From: Rhodopseudomonas palustris
Lineage (GTDB): Bacteria > Pseudomonadota > Alphaproteobacteria > Rhizobiales > Xanthobacteraceae
Direction of reading: 5' to 3'
Length of the DNA: 64,000 bases
Assembly: GCF_003031265.1 (NCBI RefSeq)
Contig: NZ_CP019966.1
Location: 1,240,001-1,304,000, forward strand
Both the position numbers and the translations under genes were made by a program. The notes under the pieces were generated by a model. The model saw only the letters and a list, made by a program, of their open reading frames with translations. It was not told the DNA's origin and searched no databases. Shown piece by piece: positions 1 through 8,210 of this stretch; position 1 is the first letter of the stretch, and every line of letters begins with the position of its first letter.

Positions 1-21
1 ACGCCACCGGGTCCTGACAGC

Positions 22-795
22 ATGTGCGGACGCTTCGTGATCACCTCGGCTCCCGCCGCTATCCGACAGCTCTTTGGCTACGCCGATCAGCCTAATTTTC
101 CGTCACGCTACAACATCGCCCCGACCCAGCCGATTCCCGTGGTGATCGTCGACGAAGGCACCCGGCGGTTCAGGCTGATGCGCTGGGGGCTGATCCCGTC
201 CTGGGTGAAGGATCCGCGGACGTTTTCGCTGCTGATCAACGCCCGCGCCGAGACCGTCCAGGACAAGCCGGCCTTCCGTAACGCGTTCAGGCGCCGGCGG
301 TGCCTGGTACCGGCCGATGGCTACTACGAGTGGAAGGCCGGCGGCTCGCGCAAGCAGCCGTACTTCATCCATCCGGCCGGCGGTGGCCCGATCGGATTTG
401 CGGCGCTGTGGGAGACCTGGACCGGCCCGAACGGCGAGGAGCTCGATACGGTGGCGATCGTCACCACCGCGGCGCGCGGCGGCCTCGCCGATCTGCATGA
501 CCGCGTGCCGGTCACGATCGCGCCGCATCAATTCGCGCGCTGGCTGGAGACCGATGAAACAGATGCCGGGGAGGTGATGGCCCTGTTATGCCCGCCGGGC
601 GAGGGCGAGTTCGTCTGGCACCCGGTGTCGACCGCGGTCAACCGCACCGCCAATGACAATCCGCAACTGATCCTGCCGATCACCGCGGAGGAGGTCGAGG
701 CTCCGCCGCCAGCCGTTGCGAAGCCGGCGCCACCGAAGCGCGCGGCGCGGCCAAAGATCTCGGCGGATGACAGCGGGCAGGGCTCGTTGTTCTGA
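22..795 (+). CDS. SRAP-domain protein (YedK/HMCES family)
   Basis: 257-residue protein with the full SOS-response-associated peptidase fold. Family members cross-link covalently through Cys2 to abasic sites in single-stranded DNA and so shield them during replication. Seen here: N-terminal MCGRF, which places the nucleophilic Cys2 after Met removal; INARAET with Asn73; ADGYYEW with Glu103; and HDRVPV with His159. These are the known active-site positions of the family. The C-terminal 35 residues are Pro/Ala/Lys-rich and probably disordered. The ATG at 22 is fixed by the need for Cys at position 2. It stands alone: the next gene is convergent and separated by a palindromic repeat. Confidence 0.95.
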   Translation: MCGRFVITSAPAAIRQLFGYADQPNFPSRYNIAPTQPIPVVIVDEGTRRFRLMRWGLIPSWVKDPRTFSLLINARAETVQDKPAFRNAFRRRRCLVPADGYYEWKAGGSRKQPYFIHPAGGGPIGFAALWETWTGPNGEELDTVAIVTTAARGGLADLHDRVPVTIAPHQFARWLETDETDAGEVMALLCPPGEGEFVWHPVSTAVNRTANDNPQLILPITAEEVEAPPPAVAKPAPPKRAARPKISADDSGQGSLF

Positions 796-809
796 CGGTA
801 GTTAGCAAC

Positions 810-892
810 GTCATTGCGAGCGAAGCGAAGCAATCCAGCAGTGCCGAGCACTGAGCGCTGGATTGCTTCGTCGCTTCGCTCCTCGCAATGAC
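810..892. repeat. Dispersed palindromic repeat, family A, copy 1
   Basis: An 83-bp near-perfect inverted repeat. It starts GTCATTGCGAG and ends CTCGCAATGAC; inner arms read GCAATCCAGC and GCTGGATTGC. It lies between two convergent genes. A second copy with the same arms is at 54718-54801 and a diverged one near 2349-2436. Such elements are common in Rhodopseudomonas and Bradyrhizobium genomes. The hairpin could also serve as a bidirectional terminator here. Confidence 0.9.
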
Positions 893-903
893 GGTGGAGA
901 GAG

Positions 904-2331
904 CTACACCACCTTGCCGGGATTCATGATGCCGTGCGGGTCGAGCAGGGTCTTGATCGATCGCATCAGCTCGATCGCGGTCTTGTCCTTCACCTCGGGG
1001 AGTTCGTCGCGCTTCATCACGCCGATGCCGTGCTCGGCCGAGATCGAGCCGCCGAGCCGCAGCACGACGTCGAACACCACCTTGTTCACGTCGTGCCAGC
1101 GCGCCAGGAATTCCGCCTTGTCGGCCCCAACCGGCTGCGTGACGTTGTAGTGAATGTTGCCGTCGCCGAGATGGCCGAACGGCACCGGACGAGAGCCTGG
1201 GATCAGTTCCACCACCGCGGCGTTGGCTTGTTCGATGAACTGCGGCACCGCGGCGACCGGCACCGAGATATCGTGTTTGATCGAGCCGCCTTCCGGCTTC
1301 TGTGCCGGTGAGATCTCCTCGCGCAGCTTCCAGAACGCCTGCTGCTGCTGAACTGAACTCGCGATCGCCGCGTCCACCACGATGCCGTCTTCAAAGCCGC
1401 GCTCGAGGATCGACTCCAGTGCGGCGCGGGCGTCGTCGCGCGGCGACGACAATTCGATCAGCACGTACCACGGGTAGCGCGCCTCGAGCGGATCGCGGTT
1501 GTTGGCGTGGCGCACCGAGAAATCGAGCGGGGTCTCTGCAATCAGCTCGAAGCTGGTCAGGTTGCCGGCCGCCTCTCCTTGCGCGATGCCGAGCAGCTTC
1601 AGCGCGTCGTCCGGCGATTGCAGCCCGACGAACGCGGTCTCGACCGCGCGCGGCTTCGGGAACAGCTTCAGGATAGCCGCAGTGATAATGCCGAGCGTGC
1701 CTTCGGCACCGATGAACAGATCGCGCAGATCGTAGCCGGTGTTGTCCTTCTTCAGCTTGGACAGCAGGTTCAGTACCCGGCCGTCGGCGAGCACGACCTC
1801 GACGCCGAGCGCCATGTCGCGTGCGAGGCCATAGGCCAGCGCGGCAGTGCCGCCGGCATTGGTCGAGAGGTTGCCGCCGATCGTGCAGCTTCCCTGGGCG
1901 CCGAGCGACAGCGGAAACAGACGGTCGACCTCCGCGGCTTTCTCCTGCGCGCGCTGCAGGATCACGCCGGCTTCGACCGTCATGGTGTTCGACGAGGTAT
2001 CGACCTCGCGGATCTTGTCCATCCGCTTCAGCGAAATCACTACCTCGCCATTGTGCGGCGTCTGTCCGCCGACAAGGCCGGTGTTGCCGCCCTGCGGCAC
2101 CAGCGCGACGCGCGCTTCGTTCGCCAGCTTGCAGATCGCCACGACTTCCTCGGTCGAACCCGGACGCAGCACCAGCGGCGAGTGGCCGCGATACAGATTG
2201 CGCTCCTCGGTGATGTAGGCTTCGAGCTCGAGAGGATCGGTCAGCGCGTGCTTGTCGCCGACGATCGCGGTGAATCGCGCGATCAGTTCGGGCGAGAGAG
2301 GTGTGGGCGAGAGCGGGCTGACGATATTCAT
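904..2331 (-). CDS. FAD-linked oxidase, D-2-hydroxyglutarate / D-lactate dehydrogenase-like
   Basis: 475-residue flavoprotein of the GlcD/D-2-HGDH class. Enzymes of this class oxidise D-2-hydroxyacids to 2-oxoacids and pass electrons to a quinone or flavoprotein acceptor. The N-terminal half is an FAD_binding_4 (PCMH) domain with PQGGNTGLVGGQ near residue 80. The C-terminal half is the FAD-oxidase C domain, with GHLGDGNIHYN, SAEHGIG and a final MNPGKV. No N-terminal signal and no Fe-S cysteine clusters. It is a paralogue of the glcD gene at 53181 but is not in an operon with glcE or glcF, so the substrate cannot be fixed; D-2-hydroxyglutarate or D-lactate are the best guesses. Confidence 0.88.
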   Translation of the reverse strand: MNIVSPLSPTPLSPELIARFTAIVGDKHALTDPLELEAYITEERNLYRGHSPLVLRPGSTEEVVAICKLANEARVALVPQGGNTGLVGGQTPHNGEVVISLKRMDKIREVDTSSNTMTVEAGVILQRAQEKAAEVDRLFPLSLGAQGSCTIGGNLSTNAGGTAALAYGLARDMALGVEVVLADGRVLNLLSKLKKDNTGYDLRDLFIGAEGTLGIITAAILKLFPKPRAVETAFVGLQSPDDALKLLGIAQGEAAGNLTSFELIAETPLDFSVRHANNRDPLEARYPWYVLIELSSPRDDARAALESILERGFEDGIVVDAAIASSVQQQQAFWKLREEISPAQKPEGGSIKHDISVPVAAVPQFIEQANAAVVELIPGSRPVPFGHLGDGNIHYNVTQPVGADKAEFLARWHDVNKVVFDVVLRLGGSISAEHGIGVMKRDELPEVKDKTAIELMRSIKTLLDPHGIMNPGKVV

Positions 2332-2348
2332 GGTGTTTCCTCTTCCCT

Positions 2349-2436
2349 GTCGTTGCGAGGAGCGAAGCGAGCCGATGCGAAGCGCGTATTAGACGCTTCT
2401 GAATCGGTTCGTTTCGCTTGCGACGACGTCGCGATG
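2349..2436. repeat. Diverged copy of palindromic repeat family A
   Basis: Segments such as GTTGCGAGGAGCGAAGCGA and GGTTCGTTTCGCTTGCGACG resemble the arms of the 810-892 element, but the inner part differs. It lies between two genes of the same strand, just upstream of the flavoprotein start. Boundaries are approximate. Confidence 0.5.
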
Positions 2437-2450
2437 GGTTTGTTTGTTGG

Positions 2451-3449
2451 TCATGGGCGCGGTGCCGCTGCACGGCGCAGGCGATCGTTGATCGCTTCAC
2501 CGAGCCCGTGGTGCGGGATCGGCATCACCGCGATGCCGCGTGCGCCGTGATCATCGAGCGCGCGGAGAGCGCCGAACAGATGTGCGGCAGCTTCTGTGAG
2601 ATCGCCGCCGGGCGACAGGTTGTGCACGGCGACGGCCGTTTCGGCACCCGGCAGCACATCAGGACCGAATGCGAGCAGAGCTTCGCCCGGCTTCACCTCG
2701 GTCGCATTCAGCCGCACCGTTGCGCGCGGCGCGTAGTGCGAGGCCAGCATGCCCGGCGCCAGTGGCGCGTGATCATTGGCGTTGTTAGTAGCCGCTGGTG
2801 CGCCCAGCTTGTGACCGAGCACGCGTTCGATCGCTTCGCGCGGCAGGCCGCCGGGGCGGAGCAGGACAGGTGCGCCAAGGCAACTGACGATCGTCGATTC
2901 GACGCCGACCATCACTGGCCCACCGTCGACGATCACGTCGATCCGGCCGTCGAGATCGGACGCGACATGCGCTGCGGTGGTCGGCGACACGTGACCGGAT
3001 CTGTTGGCGGACGGCGCCACCACGGGGCCGCCGAAGGTGCGCAGCAGAGCTTGCGCCACCGGATGCGACGGCACGCGGAGTGCGACGCTGTCGAGGCCGG
3101 CGGTGGCGAGATCGCACACGGAGCAATTCGTTGCCTTCGGCAGTACCAACGTCAGCGGTCCCGGCCAGAGCGCTTCGGCGAGGCGCAGCGCGGCGGCGTC
3201 GAACCGCGCGATCTTGCTTGCGGCTTCGAGGCTGGCGACGTGGGCGATCAATGGATTGAATGACGGCCGCCCCTTCGCCGCATAGAGCCGCGCCACCGCT
3301 TCAGCATTGGCCGCATCAGCACCGAGCCCATACACCGTCTCGGTGGGGAACGCGACCAGCCCGCCGCCGCGCAGCACGCGCGCAGCTTCGTCCGCATCGG
3401 TCGCGGCCAGCGTCTTGGTGATCAGGTCGAGCATCATTTCGGGTTTCAT
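2451..3449 (-). CDS. sua5: L-threonylcarbamoyladenylate synthase (Sua5/YrdC type)
   Basis: 332 residues from the chosen start. The enzyme makes threonylcarbamoyl-AMP from threonine, bicarbonate and ATP for the t6A37 modification of ANN-decoding tRNAs. The YrdC domain fills about residues 10-190, with FPTETVYGLG near the start, the KGRPSFNPLI substrate loop and APSANRSG. A C-terminal Sua5 domain follows, so this is the long Sua5 form rather than short TsaC. The reading frame stays open upstream to 3500, but the first residues there are atypical; ATG at 3449 (protein beginning MKPEMMLD) puts the domain at the normal distance from the N-terminus. Transcribed towards the flavoprotein gene on the same strand. 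Confidence 0.93.
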   Translation of the reverse strand: MKPEMMLDLITKTLAATDADEAARVLRGGGLVAFPTETVYGLGADAANAEAVARLYAAKGRPSFNPLIAHVASLEAASKIARFDAAALRLAEALWPGPLTLVLPKATNCSVCDLATAGLDSVALRVPSHPVAQALLRTFGGPVVAPSANRSGHVSPTTAAHVASDLDGRIDVIVDGGPVMVGVESTIVSCLGAPVLLRPGGLPREAIERVLGHKLGAPAATNNANDHAPLAPGMLASHYAPRATVRLNATEVKPGEALLAFGPDVLPGAETAVAVHNLSPGGDLTEAAAHLFGALRALDDHGARGIAVMPIPHHGLGEAINDRLRRAAAPRP

Positions 3450-3620
3450 ATCGCAAATCGCGCGGTTGCGAAGTAGCAAAGTCGACGCGCTGCGATGCAC
3501 CGCGCGAGGAAGTTCTGCGACCGCGCTTTGCGGCTGACGGCCTCGCGCAAACCGCGAATCCGGCCGGTCCGCACGCGAAAAGCCCCGTCAAACTCGCAGG
3601 TTAGGCGGCGTTTGGGGCCC

Positions 3621-3636
3621 GGGGCTTGCAAGCCCC
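3621..3636. promoter_or_regulatory. 16-bp perfect palindrome in the sua5/araC divergent region
   Basis: GGGGCTTGCAAGCCCC lies between the divergent sua5 and AraC-family genes, 46 bp before the latter's start. It may be an operator or a hairpin in the leader. AraC proteins usually bind direct repeats, so assignment to the neighbour is uncertain. Confidence 0.4.
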
Positions 3637-3682
3637 TGCAATATAGAGTGAGGATAGTTCGTTCAAACAGGCGCCCCTTCTG

Positions 3683-4585
3683 ATGCAGCTCAATCCCCTC
3701 CTTCATGCCGAACGCGTCACCGGCCGAAGGCAATCGGCCTTGATCGATCTGTGGTCGACCACGGGATTTGCCGCGGCCGTCAGCGAGGTGACGGGGCCGC
3801 ATATCTACGAGTTTGGCGAGCTGCCGGTGCCGACCGTGGCGATCACGCTGTACGACGTGCGCCGCCATGTTCTGATGGAAAACGGCAAGGTGCGCCGTGA
3901 CGCACCGGTGCGGTCCGGGCGGTTTCGCATCGGTCAACCGGGCCGGCGCGTCGTGGTGGATGCAATTCCGGATACCCAGTGGGGCAAGCTGCTGCTGCTG
4001 TATCTCGGCGAACCGCTGCTGAAAGAAGTCGGGGCATCGCTGGGCTCCGCCGGTCCGATCAGCTTGCGCGACACTGCGTGGGACGTTGACGATCCGCTGC
4101 TCGAAGTGTCGGCCAAGCGCCTGGTCGAGGCAAGCGATAGCGGCGACCGGCCGAATGCGCTGCTCGCCGAGCAACTGGCCTATACGCTCGCACTGCATCT
4201 GACGGACCGCTATTCGGCGCCGCGCGCCGCGACGGCGGACCAATCTGCACCGCTTGAGGCGCCGGTCCGCGACCGTATCACCGAGTTCGTCCGTGCTGAT
4301 CTCGGCGCGCCGATCACGCTGGCGGCGATGGCCGAGGTCGCGGGCATGAGCCCGTCCTGCTTCATTCGCAGCTTCAAGCGTTCCACCGGCATGACGCCGC
4401 ATCGCTTCGTGGTGGAACAGCGCGTCGCTGCCGCCCGGCGGCTGCTCGAGACGTCGGATCTGCCGATCGTCGAGATCGCGCTCGGCGTCGGCTTCTCGTC
4501 GCAGTCGCATTTCGGTGTCGCGTTCCGCCAAGTCACCGGTGAGAGCCCCGCCCGGTATCGCCGGGCGCAGCGCGGGCGCGAGTAA
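3683..4585 (+). CDS. AraC-family transcriptional regulator
   Basis: 300-residue regulator with a ligand-sensing N-terminal part of about 190 residues that I do not recognise in detail, and a C-terminal AraC DNA-binding domain (about 195-297). The latter has two helix-turn-helix units: ITLAAMAEVAGMSPSCFIRS, and IVEIALGVGFSSQSHFGVAF followed by GESPARYRR. It lies 125 bp upstream of an MFS carrier and a LigI-like hydrolase on the same strand, so control of that pair is the natural guess. The product would be cytoplasmic. Confidence 0.9.
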   Translation: MQLNPLLHAERVTGRRQSALIDLWSTTGFAAAVSEVTGPHIYEFGELPVPTVAITLYDVRRHVLMENGKVRRDAPVRSGRFRIGQPGRRVVVDAIPDTQWGKLLLLYLGEPLLKEVGASLGSAGPISLRDTAWDVDDPLLEVSAKRLVEASDSGDRPNALLAEQLAYTLALHLTDRYSAPRAATADQSAPLEAPVRDRITEFVRADLGAPITLAAMAEVAGMSPSCFIRSFKRSTGMTPHRFVVEQRVAAARRLLETSDLPIVEIALGVGFSSQSHFGVAFRQVTGESPARYRRAQRGRE

Positions 4586-4710
4586 TTTTTCGACAGAAAG
4601 CCGCGGACACCGCGGGACGCTGACAATTTTCCGGCAGACGCGCTGTCGTGATTGGGAAATCTGTCGGCCGTGAGCGATCGCCCGGTGAAGGCGAGCGAGG
4701 GAGGATACGT

Positions 4711-5997
4711 ATGACGACATCTTCGAGCACGGTCGCGCCGATTACTGACACCAGCCTGACCGGCTTCTACAAAGACATGACCGTTACCGAGAAGCGCACG
4801 TTCTGGGCCTGTGCCACAGGCTGGGCGCTCGACGGCATGGACTTCATGATCTACCCGCTGGTGATCGGTACGATCATCGCGCTGTGGAAGGTCGACGCCG
4901 GTTCGGCCGGCCTTGCCGGCACTGTGACGCTGCTGGCCTCCGCGGTCGGTGGCTGGGCCGCCGGTTATCTGGCGGACCGGATCGGCCGCGTTCGCACGCT
5001 GCAGCTCACCATCATCTGGTTCTCGCTGTTCTCGCTGCTCTGCGCGTTCGCGCAGAACTTCGAACAGCTGCTGATCCTGCGCGCGCTGCTCGGCTTCGGC
5101 TTCGGCGGCGAATGGGCGGCCGGCGCCGTGCTGATCGGCGAGACGATTCGTCCGCAGTATCGCGGCCGTGCGGTCGGCTCGGTGCAGTCGGGCTGGGCGG
5201 TCGGCTGGGGCATGGCGGTGCTGGCGCAGGCTGCGCTGTTCTCGCTGCTGCCGGCCGATCAGGCGTGGCGCTGGATGTTCGCGATCGGCGCGCTGCCGGC
5301 GCTGCTGGTGCTGTATCTGCGCGCTTATGTGAAGGAGCCGCAGGTCGCCGTCGAAGCCCGCGCCAAAGCCACCGCGGCGGGCGGCAGCCGCTCGATCCTG
5401 GCGATCTTCCAGGGCCGGATTCTCAAGACCACCATCCTGGCTTCGCTGGTCGCCACCGGCTGCCAGGGCGGTTACTACGCGATCACCTTTTGGGTGCCGC
5501 GCTTCCTCACCACCGAGCGCAAGCTCTCGATCGTCGGCTCGACCGGCTATCTGGCGACGCTGATCGTCGGCTCGTTCGTCGGTTATCTGGTCGGCGCATG
5601 GTTCGCCGATCGGTTCGGCCGCCGCAGCCTGTTCCTGGCGTTCTCGCTCGGCGCGATGGTGGTGGTGCTCGCCTATACGCAGCTTCCGCTGTCGAACGAG
5701 ATGCTGTGGGTGCTCGGCTTCCCGCTCGGCTTCTTCGCCTCGGGGTACTTCTCGGGCATGGGCGCGTTCCTGACGGAGCTGTTCCCCACCAGCCTGCGCG
5801 GCTCGGGGCAGGGCTTCTGCTACAATTTCGGCCGCGGCGTCGGCGCGCTGTTCCCGTTCCTAGTCGGCTATCTGTCGCAGGTCACCACGCTCGCCAATGC
5901 GATTTGCCTGTTCGCAGTGTTCGCCTACGTGCTGTTCTTCGCCGCCGCTTACGCGCTGCCGGAGACCCGCGGCACGGTGCTGAGCGCCGATGAGTAA
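4711..5997 (+). CDS. MFS transporter, aromatic acid / sialate-type
   Basis: 428-residue inner-membrane carrier with about 12 predicted membrane segments. The first segment carries DGMDFMIYPL and the loop after segment 2 has LADRIGRVRTL, the MFS signature. The acidic DG-x-D near the first helix is typical of aromatic-acid:H+ and sialate:H+ symporters. ATG at 4711 is preceded by GGGAGGA at normal spacing; an in-frame ATG at 4648 lacks this. The stop overlaps the next gene's start by 8 bp, so the two are translationally coupled. Likely imports the substrate, or a precursor, of the downstream hydrolase. Confidence 0.9.
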   Translation: MTTSSSTVAPITDTSLTGFYKDMTVTEKRTFWACATGWALDGMDFMIYPLVIGTIIALWKVDAGSAGLAGTVTLLASAVGGWAAGYLADRIGRVRTLQLTIIWFSLFSLLCAFAQNFEQLLILRALLGFGFGGEWAAGAVLIGETIRPQYRGRAVGSVQSGWAVGWGMAVLAQAALFSLLPADQAWRWMFAIGALPALLVLYLRAYVKEPQVAVEARAKATAAGGSRSILAIFQGRILKTTILASLVATGCQGGYYAITFWVPRFLTTERKLSIVGSTGYLATLIVGSFVGYLVGAWFADRFGRRSLFLAFSLGAMVVVLAYTQLPLSNEMLWVLGFPLGFFASGYFSGMGAFLTELFPTSLRGSGQGFCYNFGRGVGALFPFLVGYLSQVTTLANAICLFAVFAYVLFFAAAYALPETRGTVLSADE

Positions 5998-6892
5998 GGC
6001 CGATACGTCCAAGGAACCGGCTCCGGCCTGTCCGGGGCCGGATCCGGCGCCGCAACGGCCGACGCGTTACGTCGTCCCGCCCGGCGCGGTCGACACCCAC
6101 GCCCACGTCATCGGGTTGCCGCCGACTTATCCGTTCGTCGGCGCCCGCAGTTACACGCCGCCTGCCGCAACGCCGGAATCGTATCTGGCGATGCTCGACG
6201 CCACCGGCATGACCTACGGCGTGCTGGTGCAGGTCAGCGTGCACGGCACCGACAATCGGCTGATGCTGGAGACGCTGCAGGCGCATCGCGAGCGGCTGAA
6301 GGGCATTGCTGTGATCCCGCTCGGGCTGCCGGACAAGGAGCTGGCGGCGCTGAAGGATGCCGGCGTCGTCGGCCTTCGCCTGAACATCCTGTATGGCGGC
6401 GGCATCGGGTTCGAGCGCGTCGGCGAATATGCGGCGATGGCCAAGGAGCTCGGCTGGCATCTGCAGTTCCTGATCGACGCCAAGGATCTGGTGCCGCTGG
6501 CGCCGCAGCTCGGGGATCTGCCGGTGCCGTTCATCGTCGACCACTGGGGGCACTTCCCGGTGTCGCGCGGGATCGACGATCCGGGCTTCCAGACGCTGGT
6601 GTCGCTGGTGCGCGACGGCGCCTGGGTCAAGCTGTCGGGCGCCTATCGGAATACGGTGGCGGGATTCCCCTATCTCGACACCATTCCATTTGCCCGCTTG
6701 CTGCACGAGACGGCGCCGGATCGTTGCGTCTGGGGCAGTGACTGGCCGCATGTCGCAACCTGGCAGCACATGATGAATGTCGGCGAGCTGCTCGATCTGC
6801 TTGCCGACTGGGTGCCCGATGCGGCCGCGCGCGACCGCGTCTTCACCGACAACGCCTATCGTCTCTACGGCTTCGAGCCCCTCCAGGGCTGA
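5990..6892 (+). CDS. Metal-dependent amidohydrolase, LigI (2-pyrone-4,6-dicarboxylate lactonase)-like
   Basis: 300-residue TIM-barrel hydrolase of the amidohydrolase-2 family. Visible motifs: VDTHAHVIG near residue 33 (HxH metal or substrate site), FIVDHWGHFPV in the middle, and CVWGSDWPH with the catalytic Asp near the C-terminus. This pattern matches lactonases such as LigI and sulfomuconolactone hydrolases rather than urease-type enzymes. The start overlaps the MFS gene by 8 bp. A hairpin follows the stop. Together with the carrier and the AraC gene it suggests uptake and ring opening of a lactone or aromatic breakdown product. The exact substrate is not visible from the sequence. Confidence 0.82.
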   Translation: MSKADTSKEPAPACPGPDPAPQRPTRYVVPPGAVDTHAHVIGLPPTYPFVGARSYTPPAATPESYLAMLDATGMTYGVLVQVSVHGTDNRLMLETLQAHRERLKGIAVIPLGLPDKELAALKDAGVVGLRLNILYGGGIGFERVGEYAAMAKELGWHLQFLIDAKDLVPLAPQLGDLPVPFIVDHWGHFPVSRGIDDPGFQTLVSLVRDGAWVKLSGAYRNTVAGFPYLDTIPFARLLHETAPDRCVWGSDWPHVATWQHMMNVGELLDLLADWVPDAAARDRVFTDNAYRLYGFEPLQG

Positions 6893-6907
6893 GCTTTCAG
6901 GCCCGCG

Positions 6908-6936
6908 ACCGCCGCCCCTGACCGGAGGGCGGCGGT
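6908..6936 (+). terminator. Hairpin after the hydrolase gene
   Basis: 10-bp perfect stem ACCGCCGCCC / GGGCGGCGGT with a 9-nt loop, starting 16 bp after the stop codon and followed by an AT-rich stretch (TGGATAAAAATCC). There is no uninterrupted T-run, so termination may be inefficient. Confidence 0.6.
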
Positions 6937-6972
6937 TGGATAAAAATCCTCTCATTATCCCCATTGGAACGC

Positions 6973-7000
6973 TTGCGAAGCCGGAAGGCGGACGCTATAA
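6973..7000 (+). promoter_or_regulatory. Candidate sigma-70 promoter of tRNA-Pro
   Basis: TTGCGA, a 16-bp spacer, then CTATAA. The -10 element ends 14 bp before the first base of the tRNA, which fits a tRNA gene with a short leader. Confidence 0.55.
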
Positions 7001-7014
7001 GCCGGGCCTCTTGT

Positions 7015-7091
7015 CGGAGTGTGGCTCAGCCCGGTAGAGCACTGCGTTCGGGACGCAGGGGTCGCAGGTTCGAATCCTGCCACTCCGACCA
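7015..7091 (+). tRNA. tRNA-Pro (anticodon CGG)
   Basis: 77 nt that fold as a complete cloverleaf. Acceptor stem CGGAGTG/CACTCCG; D-arm GCTC/GAGC; anticodon stem CTGCG/CGCAG with loop TTCGGGA (anticodon CGG at 7049-7051, reading CCG); variable loop of five; T-arm GCAGG/CCTGC with TTCGAAT; discriminator A and an encoded CCA. Confidence 0.97.
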
Positions 7092-7201
7092 AGATTTCCA
7101 GCGATTTCCCCTGGCTTTTCCCGATCCCTTCTTCGTTTCTCAGCATCATGACGCGGCCGTTGCTTTGCGCGGACGAGCGCATCGCTGCGCCGACGCAGCA
7201 T

Positions 7202-7858
7202 TCACCAACTGCCGCGGCGGGAATCGATCTGTGTGAAATCGATCGGGCTTGGTTCGCCGACCTTGGGCGGGGGCGGCGGCTTTTGCGGTTGCGCGCCACG
7301 CTGCTTGGCGGCCTTCAGGATCGCCTCGGCCAATGGACCGGCCTTGACCGGGTCAGTCGGTTGCGGCTGGCCATTGGGGCCCGGCGGGGCCTGCAGCGCC
7401 ATTGGCTGGTCGAGCCGGCCGGGGCGGACGCGGACGCCGACCACGGCGCCTCGCTCGGCATCGAACGCGCATTCATACGAGACCCGAACCCACTCCTTCT
7501 GCGGCGACAGAAAGCGGATCGAGTCGCCACGATAATTGACGATTGCGTTGTCCGGCTTGGATGGGTCGGCCTGCTGGAAAATGCCGGAGAAGGGCCTGCT
7601 GATCCACTCGAAGTCGCCGGGAGCCTGCGCCTCGATCTTGCGGGCGCAGATCGCCGAGGCCTTCTCGTTGTTGGCGCGCACGCACGCTTCCGGGCATTTC
7701 GGCGAATCGACGGCTGCCGGCCCGGGGTTTGATGGTGATTGGTTACCACCAACGTTGGCAGCCCCCGGCTTCGACGCCGGAGCGGGCTGTGAAGACTGTG
7801 CATGAGCCGCCCCGACCACACTCGAAGCCAGCACTGCCGCATAGATCAAACGGATCAT
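7202..7858 (-). CDS. Secreted protein of unknown function
   Basis: 218 residues from the ATG at 7858; an alternative ATG lies five codons upstream at 7873. The N-terminus MIRLIYAAVLASSVVGAAHA is a clear Sec signal peptide. A Pro/Ala/Gly/Asn-rich linker follows (to about residue 55), then a compact domain with two spaced Cys residues (PKCPEACVRANN) and further Cys in AICARKI and YECAFDA that could pair in the periplasm. The C-terminal 40 residues are Pro/Lys-rich. I do not recognise the domain with certainty; it recurs as a short periplasmic protein in related bacteria. It is transcribed away from the curli operon and shares its upstream region, so the two may share a control region. Confidence 0.72.
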   Translation of the reverse strand: MIRLIYAAVLASSVVGAAHAQSSQPAPASKPGAANVGGNQSPSNPGPAAVDSPKCPEACVRANNEKASAICARKIEAQAPGDFEWISRPFSGIFQQADPSKPDNAIVNYRGDSIRFLSPQKEWVRVSYECAFDAERGAVVGVRVRPGRLDQPMALQAPPGPNGQPQPTDPVKAGPLAEAILKAAKQRGAQPQKPPPPPKVGEPSPIDFTQIDSRRGSW

Positions 7859-8008
7859 TTTGATACCACCCATGGTTGGGCGCTTAGTTATTTTCTAGTC
7901 CGAAACTTCGAATGGCGCGAGTCCAATCTTGCTGCCGTCTAGTGGTCTCAACAATTATTACTTGGTTAGTAGCAGCTAATCGATGTGCGGCTGATCATAT
8001 CAATTGTT

Positions 8009-8024
8009 CTATTTCGGGAAATAG
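8009..8024. promoter_or_regulatory. 16-bp inverted repeat upstream of the curli operon
   Basis: CTATTTC-GG-GAAATAG: perfect 7-bp arms with a 2-bp centre, about 190 bp before the curlin start. This is a typical size for a dimeric repressor or activator site. The binding protein is unknown and no csgD homologue lies nearby. Confidence 0.5.
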
Positions 8025-8038
8025 GAGCTGATTACTTA

Positions 8039-8066
8039 GAAGTGTATAGTTCACTCATGAAGTGTA
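8039..8066. promoter_or_regulatory. Phased direct repeat GAAGTGTA upstream of the curli operon
   Basis: GAAGTGTA at 8039-8046 and again at 8059-8066. The start-to-start distance of 20 bp is close to two helical turns. This is the geometry expected for tandem binding of a response regulator or LuxR-type activator on one face of the helix. Confidence 0.5.
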
Positions 8067-8210
8067 CATCGCTAAAAGCATGTTTTGCCCCATAATGACA
8101 CAACTTAATCATTGTTTAACCTTTGGCTTCCCCCTAACAATTCGGGGCTCCAGGCGGGCAAAGTCCCGCTGGACATACGGCATTGATCTTTCAACAGGGA
8201 GTATTTGTCG

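Larger units (their letters stand above)
7874..8210. promoter_or_regulatory. AT-rich control region between secreted-protein gene and curli operon
   Basis: About 340 bp, markedly richer in A and T than the surrounding genes, between divergent transcription units. It holds an inverted repeat (8009-8024) and a phased direct repeat (8039-8066), annotated separately. A ribosome-binding stretch AGGGAG lies just before the curlin ATG at 8211. No open reading frame of note is inside. By position it should carry the curli promoter. Confidence 0.7.

Noticed and set aside
1507..2550. 347-codon plus-strand frame
   Set aside because: Antisense to the flavoprotein gene; His/Arg-rich shadow translation.
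3446..4720. 424-codon minus-strand frame
   Set aside because: Shadow of the AraC gene; low-complexity Arg/His-rich translation.
8183..8195. FNR-like site TTGATCTTTCAAC before the curlin gene
   Set aside because: Spacing between TTGA and TCAA is 4 instead of 6, and it lies immediately before the ribosome-binding site.
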